DNA from: Nocardia jinanensis
GTDB lineage: Bacteria > Actinomycetota > Actinomycetes > Mycobacteriales > Mycobacteriaceae
Length of the DNA stretch: 39,926 bases
Reading direction: 5' to 3'
Assembly (NCBI RefSeq): GCF_014645735.1
Contig: NZ_BMMH01000037.1
Span: forward strand, 1 to 39,926
The notes beneath the pieces are model-generated. The model was not told the DNA's origin. It worked only from the letters and a program-made list of their open reading frames with translations, and made no database searches. Of the stretch, positions 37,701 to 39,926 are shown one piece after another. How positions within the stretch are numbered: position 1 is the first letter of the stretch; each line of letters begins with the position of its first letter. The position numbers and the translations under genes were made by a program.

Positions 37701-39926
37701 TTCGGATCCACCGGAACATGCGCGCCACCGGCCTTGGCCACGGCCCAGAACGCCAGCACGATCTCGTAGGACCGCGGCAGGGCCAGCGCCACGATCCGCT
37801 CCGGACCGACCCCGTGCTCGATGAGCACCCGCGCCAGCCGCGACGATTCCGCGTCCAGCTCCCGGTAGGTCACCGACCGGCCCCGGTAGCGAACCGCCAC
37901 ACCGTCCGGGTTCACCCGGACCCCGTTCGTGAGGATCTCCGGCAACAGCCCGGTCGCCATCACCTCGTCACCGTGGACATGGGTGAGCAGCCGGTGCTCG
38001 GAGTCGTCGATGATCGGCAGATCACCGATCGGCGCCTCCGGATTCCGGGTGAGCGCCGACAGCAGGTGCAGGAACCGGCGTGCGAAGACCTCGATGGTGA
38101 TCTCGTCGAACAGATCGCGAGCGTAGGAGAAGGCCGCGGCCATACCCGCATCGGTTTCGGTGACGCGGAGCGAGAGATCGAACTTCGCGGTGTCGACGTC
38201 GAAATCGACAGCGCCGACCCGCAGCCCGGGCAGTTCGAAATCCGCCTGCGGCAGATTCTCGAACGACAAAGCCACCTGGAACAACGGATGCCGGGCGGTC
38301 GAACGCTCCACCTCGACCAGTTCCACCAGTCGTTCGAACGGCACATCGGCATGTGCGAACGCCTGCAGATCCGATTCCCTGGTCGCCGCCAGGAATTCTC
38401 CGAAACTCGACTCGCCGCGCACATGCGACCGCAGCACCAGCGTATTGACGAACATCCCGACCACATCGTCGAGTTCGGCCTCACCGCGACCCGCGATCGG
38501 TGTCCCGACGGCCACATCGTCGGTGGCCGACAAACGCGCGAGCAGCAGCGCCAGCACCGCGTGTACCACCATGAAGACCGTCGCATTGTGCTCGGCGGCC
38601 AACCGCGTCACCGCGCGGTGCAACTCGGCATCGATCCGGAACGGCACGGTGCCGCCGACCATCGACCGGACGCTCGGACGCGGCCGGTCGCTCGGCAGAT
38701 TCAGTTCGTCCGGGAGCCCGGCCAGTGCCCTGCGCCAGTATTCGGCCTGCGCGCTGACCAGGCTCTCCGGATCGTCCTCCGAACCCAGGACCTCGCGCTG
38801 CCACAGGCTGAAATCGGCGTACTGCACCGGCAGCGGCATCCACGCCGGGGCCGAACCGGCGGCCCGAGTGGCATAGGCGGTCATCAGGTCCCGGGTCAGC
38901 GGTCCCATCGACCAGCCGTCGGTGCTGATGTGGTGCACCACGAACACCAGCACGTATTCGTCACCGCCCGGATGGAACAGCGCCACCCGCAACGGCACCT
39001 CGGCGGTCACATCGAAACCGGTCGCGATCGCCTCGGTGATCCGGTCGCGCAATTCTGCCGCGGACACCGGAACCGGCGTCAGATCCGGAACGGCGCGGCC
39101 GACGGGCAGCACCAGCTGGTACGGCCGCCCGTCCTGGGCGGGATAGACGGTGCGCAGGGTTTCGTGCCGGCCAACTACATCGGCGACAGCCTGCCGCAGG
39201 GCCGGGACATCGAGATTTCCGGACAGGCGGACGGCGACCGGGATGTTGTACGCGGCCGAAGCGGTATCGAACTGGTTCAGGAACCACATCCGCTGCTGCG
39301 CCAACGACAACGGCACCCGCTCCGGCCGCTCCCGCCGCGCCAGCACCGGCAGATCGCCACGCGCGGTCGCGGATTCCGCGGCGGCGGCCAGGGCAGTGAC
39401 GGTGGAGGCCTCGAACAGCGTCCGCACCGGCACCTTGGTATCGAGCGCCGCGCCCAATCGCGCGGCGACCTGGGTCGCGATCAGCGAATTACCACCCAGG
39501 GCGAAGAAATCATCATCCGAGCCGACCCGCTCCACACCGAGCACGTCGGCGAACACACCCGCCACGATCTCCTCGATCGGAGTCGACGGCGCCCGGAACT
39601 CCTTCGTCTCGAACACCGGCGCCGGCAACGCCTTACGATCCAACTTCCCAGAAGTGTTCAACGGGAACGCATCCAACACGACCACCGCGGCCGGAACCAT
39701 ATAAACCGGCAACACCTCACGCAAAGCATCCAGCAACACACCGGACACAACCTGCTCGCCCGGAGCCGGCACCACATAAGCAACGAGCTGCTCACCCAGA
39801 TCCGACGCCGCGACCGTCACCACAGCCTGACTCACCACCGGCCGCGCCAACACCGCCGATTCGATCTCACCCAACTCGATCCGCTGACCACGGAACTTCA
39901 CCTGGAAATCGGTACGCCCCAGATAT
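30713..39926 (-). CDS. non-ribosomal peptide synthetase, C-terminal part: (A)-PCP / C-A-PCP-E / C-A-PCP-TE
   Basis: A multimodular peptide synthetase whose 5' end lies beyond the right edge; the visible part is over 3,060 residues and the reading frame is intact. Domain order from the N-terminal side: the end of an A domain (FQVKFRGQRIELGEIE, A10 SGKLDRKALP), PCP (LGGNSL), C (HHISTDG), A, PCP (LGGDSI), epimerase (HHFVVDG), C (HHILLDG), A, PCP (LGGNSL) and thioesterase (GWSLGG). The LGGDSI form of the second carrier is the type seen before epimerases. The C domain after it should therefore accept a D-residue donor. The TE at the end shows this is the last protein of the line. The product is unknown. 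Any tailoring, MbtH or export genes must lie outside the window. Confidence 0.97.
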   Translation of the reverse strand, partial: YLGRTDFQVKFRGQRIELGEIESAVLARPVVSQAVVTVAASDLGEQLVAYVVPAPGEQVVSGVLLDALREVLPVYMVPAAVVVLDAFPLNTSGKLDRKALPAPVFETKEFRAPSTPIEEIVAGVFADVLGVERVGSDDDFFALGGNSLIATQVAARLGAALDTKVPVRTLFEASTVTALAAAAESATARGDLPVLARRERPERVPLSLAQQRMWFLNQFDTASAAYNIPVAVRLSGNLDVPALRQAVADVVGRHETLRTVYPAQDGRPYQLVLPVGRAVPDLTPVPVSAAELRDRITEAIATGFDVTAEVPLRVALFHPGGDEYVLVFVVHHISTDGWSMGPLTRDLMTAYATRAAGSAPAWMPLPVQYADFSLWQREVLGSEDDPESLVSAQAEYWRRALAGLPDELNLPSDRPRPSVRSMVGGTVPFRIDAELHRAVTRLAAEHNATVFMVVHAVLALLLARLSATDDVAVGTPIAGRGEAELDDVVGMFVNTLVLRSHVRGESSFGEFLAATRESDLQAFAHADVPFERLVELVEVERSTARHPLFQVALSFENLPQADFELPGLRVGAVDFDVDTAKFDLSLRVTETDAGMAAAFSYARDLFDEITIEVFARRFLHLLSALTRNPEAPIGDLPIIDDSEHRLLTHVHGDEVMATGLLPEILTNGVRVNPDGVAVRYRGRSVTYRELDAESSRLARVLIEHGVGPERIVALALPRSYEIVLAFWAVAKAGGAHVPVDPNYPPDRLRHMLSDSGAVLGLTTSEYVDRLPGDAQWLLLDEPDFLAQAAAKPDSAVTDAERIAPLAISHPAYVIYTSGSTGLPKGVVVTHTGIGGLVEVAVGRYGLESRHRFLHICSPSFDPSVLEWVGTAFAGATLVVVPGEIIGGPDLADLLRTEAVTHAIITPAVLGTVDPAGLDALEVLSVGGDVTTAELLAKWEPGRKYFNGYGPTETTIISSYARLLSGKHVTIGDPVHGMAALVLDARLKPVPPGVAGELYLAGGALARGYHNRPDLSADRFVANPYSLEGSRMYRTGDVVRWYAAPGERAGNEALPSVHWELDYVGRSDFQVKIRGFRVELGEIDTALGAHPDVEYAITLGHETGAGATILVSYLLAVPGRSVDTDAVAEFVSQRLPAHMVPSVLIVLDEIPLTPVGKLDRRALPEPVLETQTFRAPVGEIESIICEVFADVLGIARVGVDDSFFSLGGDSILSIQLVSRAKARGVVFTPRDVFERRTVAALAEVAGRGGADEQRLAELPGGGVGDMPVLPVMSQVIGGNDAYHRFSQPMLLRLPVGIDRETLVATLAAVFDHHDALRTRLGVADGVPVFEALEPGAIDIDALVRRVELDNAIGDDELVRLASAEFDAALDRLDPAAAVMAQFVWFSFDGDRRDVLLFAAHHFVVDGVSWRILIPDLALAWSQLAAGATVALPPVGTSLRRWAHGLAAAAADPERVAELPYWQKIASTPDPLLGARAFDPAVDTNATVERFEVSLPADITEAVLTTVGARYHGGPNDALLAALALAVARWRGDGRSAAALVKLEGHGREEALVPGADLSRTVGWFTAVHPVRLELPGIDLDDAFAGGAAFGVLVKSVKEQLLAVPDKGLGYGLLRYLNPDTGDRLPDRVPGQISFNYLGRVSAGEISPELAELGWMPTGELGPIGADADRDMPANAVLDINAIVNSGAEGSVLNAVFAYPSGLLTEARAREFADLWVAALTALADHVRGPAAGGFTPSDMSLVRVSQGDIERWENTYPALSEVWPLSPLQSGLLFHAQLIQDGVDVYTMQSSVDLAGSVDPARLRDAAETMVGRYPNLRTAFVADTDGQWVQVVLDQVSVPWRDIDLRGLAEGERADELRRLLAADQAEHFDMAVPPLIRFNLIRLAEDAWQLAITSHHILLDGWSMPLLMRELLVLYALRGDTSALPRVASYRNFLSWLADRDPAASGQAWREALAGFTEPSLLAPQPVAAENYEIDTVVAEIDPDRTRQLSARAADLGITVNTLVQAAWGVLLGWMTGRDDVVFGATVSGRPAELPGIESMVGLFINTLPVRVLIDHRATTGELLTELQRAQAALLEHHHLGLTDIQRAAGTAVQFDSLFVFESYPTDAAEVAAAGEIDGLSITGVGTRDNSHYPLTLVVTADSTVRIALKYLTSRFDAGTVETTATRLLRVIDQLVDAPRLPVGELEFLSSTERAELGSRSGGPAMPARTLPDLLAAAVVHNRSAPAVVFRDQRLSYGEMDERSNRLARALIASGSGAEDLVAVAVPRSADSVLAEWAVTRSGAAFLPIDPTYPADRIAHMLSDSGAPVGITVSSVRAELPDSVDWLVLDQLPLSQYSAEPVTDADRVRPLTPANTAYVIYTSGSTGVPKGVVVSHAGLANFSAEQVERYRLTPDSRALAFASPSFDASILELLLAVGSAGALVVVPPGTYGGAELGELIARERVTVGLITPSVLASLDPVDLAGMRVIIAGGEAISADLVAKWSTVPEGGLERRFHNAYGPTEATVATNISGVLLPGDPVTIGGPVRGMRALVLDDRLNPVPEGVAGELYVGGVQLARGYHARVGLTAERFVADPFGEPGSRLYRTGDIVRWRRDGAGDPAVEYVGRNDFQVKVRGFRIELGEIDAALTSYGSVDFAVTLGHRTAIGADALVSYVVAGAGYSIDVAALRAHIAHRLPAHMVPSSITVIDEIPLTPAGKLDRNALPEPVFAADAGYRAPRTPLERTVAEVFAEALGLDRVGVDDSFFALGGNSLLATKVVARLGAVTGAEISVQWLFTEATVAGLAARIAEPAAAGELSEAALRVVLPIRETGTATPIFAIHARDGLAWSFAGLTGLLPEDQPIYGIQSPAYSEPDYDPASLTEIAARYLSEIRRVRPAGPYRLLGWSLGGVLAHAVATELQAAGEQVEMLALLDSHPDVDPGVFESLLRAALVDQGIVTEEPGTDQGVGDLSDVELARLHQLIPPELLTLPVERLRGVYRTAARSAELIAEYRPRTYRGVIDFFRAEVPTPGARQSGPRAEDWLPYVSGEVTEYAVPATHDEMTTVAAFSVIVPWLSARLGEASGGKS
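31800..33300 (-). other. NRPS adenylation domain A3
   Basis: Core motifs are intact: A3 YTSGSTGVPKG, A5 NAYGPTEAT, A7 YRTGDIVRW, A8 NDFQVKVRGFRIELGEID, A10 PAGKLDRNALP. The hand-aligned GrsA-type code is D-A-L-L-I-A-A-V-A-K. This broadly resembles hydrophobic/aromatic codes (GrsA Phe is DAWTIAAICK), so a hydrophobic or aromatic last residue is a cautious guess. Codon use in much of this domain differs from the rest of the gene. Confidence 0.85.
33360..34690 (-). other. NRPS condensation domain C2 (DCL type)
   Basis: VWPLSPLQSGLLFHAQL at the start and SHHILLDGWSM (34210-34245) are the form usual in C domains that follow epimerases. It should join the D-residue donor to the residue loaded by A3. 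Confidence 0.85.
34740..36150 (-). other. NRPS epimerization domain
   Basis: The domain contains LPVMSQVIGGNDAYHRFSQ (E1), the catalytic AAHHFVVDGVSWRIL at 35690-35737, EGHGRE, TVGWFTAVHPV, PDKGLGYGLLRYL and FNYLGR. It should convert the A2-selected residue to a D/L mixture, of which the next C domain takes the D form. Confidence 0.92.
36200..36410 (-). other. NRPS carrier domain PCP2 (epimerase type)
   Basis: DDSFFSLGGDSILSIQLVSRAKARG carries the phosphopantetheine Ser. Asp rather than Asn or His before it, and Ile after, are characteristic of carriers that feed an epimerase. Confidence 0.85.
36440..37945 (-). other. NRPS adenylation domain A2
   Basis: Core motifs are intact: A3 YTSGSTGLPKG, A5 NGYGPTETT, A7 YRTGDVVRW, A8 SDFQVKIRGFRVELGEID, A10 PVGKLDRRALP. 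My hand alignment to GrsA gives the ten-residue pocket code D-P-L-I-S-G-G-I-I-K. I cannot match this to a standard code, so the substrate is unassigned. Confidence 0.85.
38000..39335 (-). other. NRPS condensation domain C1
   Basis: It begins VPLSLAQQRMWFLNQFD (C1 motif), has the catalytic HHISTDGWS (His codons at 38930-38935) and later motifs VGMFVNTLVLR and HPLFQVALSFEN. The SLAQQRMWF form and the preceding non-epimerising PCP suggest an LCL domain, joining an L-donor to an L-acceptor. Confidence 0.85.
39385..39926 (-). other. NRPS domains: end of A1 and PCP1
   Basis: A1 is cut by the window edge; only the A8 (FQVKFRGQRIELGEIE) to A10 (NTSGKLDRKALP) part is visible, so its substrate cannot be read. 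PCP1 carries DDDFFALGGNSL, with the phosphopantetheine Ser at 39485-39487. No epimerase follows, so this residue stays L unless epimerised elsewhere. Confidence 0.9.

Overview
The window is a continuous piece of high-GC actinobacterial chromosome. Gene content and order point to the Mycobacteriales, most likely Nocardia or a close relative. From memory, the left part (sucD-sucC, M23 peptidase, uvrD1/pcrA, AroQ chorismate mutase, pgi) follows the order of Mycobacterium tuberculosis Rv0952-Rv0946c. An Fpg-like glycosylase, the Rv0944 counterpart, lies farther right. Many genes carry a TANNNT -10 box 6-8 nt before the start codon, as in the leaderless mRNAs common in this group.

Left, 1-13 kb: succinyl-CoA synthetase (sucCD, minus) with tandem terminator hairpins; a divergent membrane-anchored LytM/M23 peptidase with a CRP-type site and a short coding leader upstream; a four-helix membrane protein; PcrA/UvrD1 helicase; chorismate mutase; GabD; glucose-6-phosphate isomerase; a condensation-fold acyltransferase-like protein.

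Middle, 13-28 kb: AidB-type acyl-CoA dehydrogenase; secreted lipase; PH-like membrane protein; a family 1 encapsulin operon in which the DyP peroxidase ends in a cargo-loading peptide and overlaps the shell gene by 4 nt; a cupin; overlapping thyA and folA; cobF; DUF2630; a pyridine nucleotide-disulfide oxidoreductase overlapping a type B carboxylesterase whose 5' end is a tandem 75-bp in-frame repeat; an Fpg/Nei glycosylase; a two-TM potassium channel; and an MDMPI-GNAT pair.

Right, 28-40 kb: an accessory-looking stretch with an integrase stump, a ketopantoate reductase-like gene behind a TetR gene with a clear promoter and operator, and decayed fragments including a possible Tn3-type transposase piece. 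The last 9.2 kb is the 3' part of a large minus-strand NRPS gene running off the right edge: (A)-PCP / C-A-PCP-E / C-A-PCP-TE. It should place a D-configured residue next to the last, then release the peptide. Parts of its A domains use a distinct codon style, suggesting mosaic origin.

No tRNA, rRNA, CRISPR array, complete insertion sequence or replication origin was seen.
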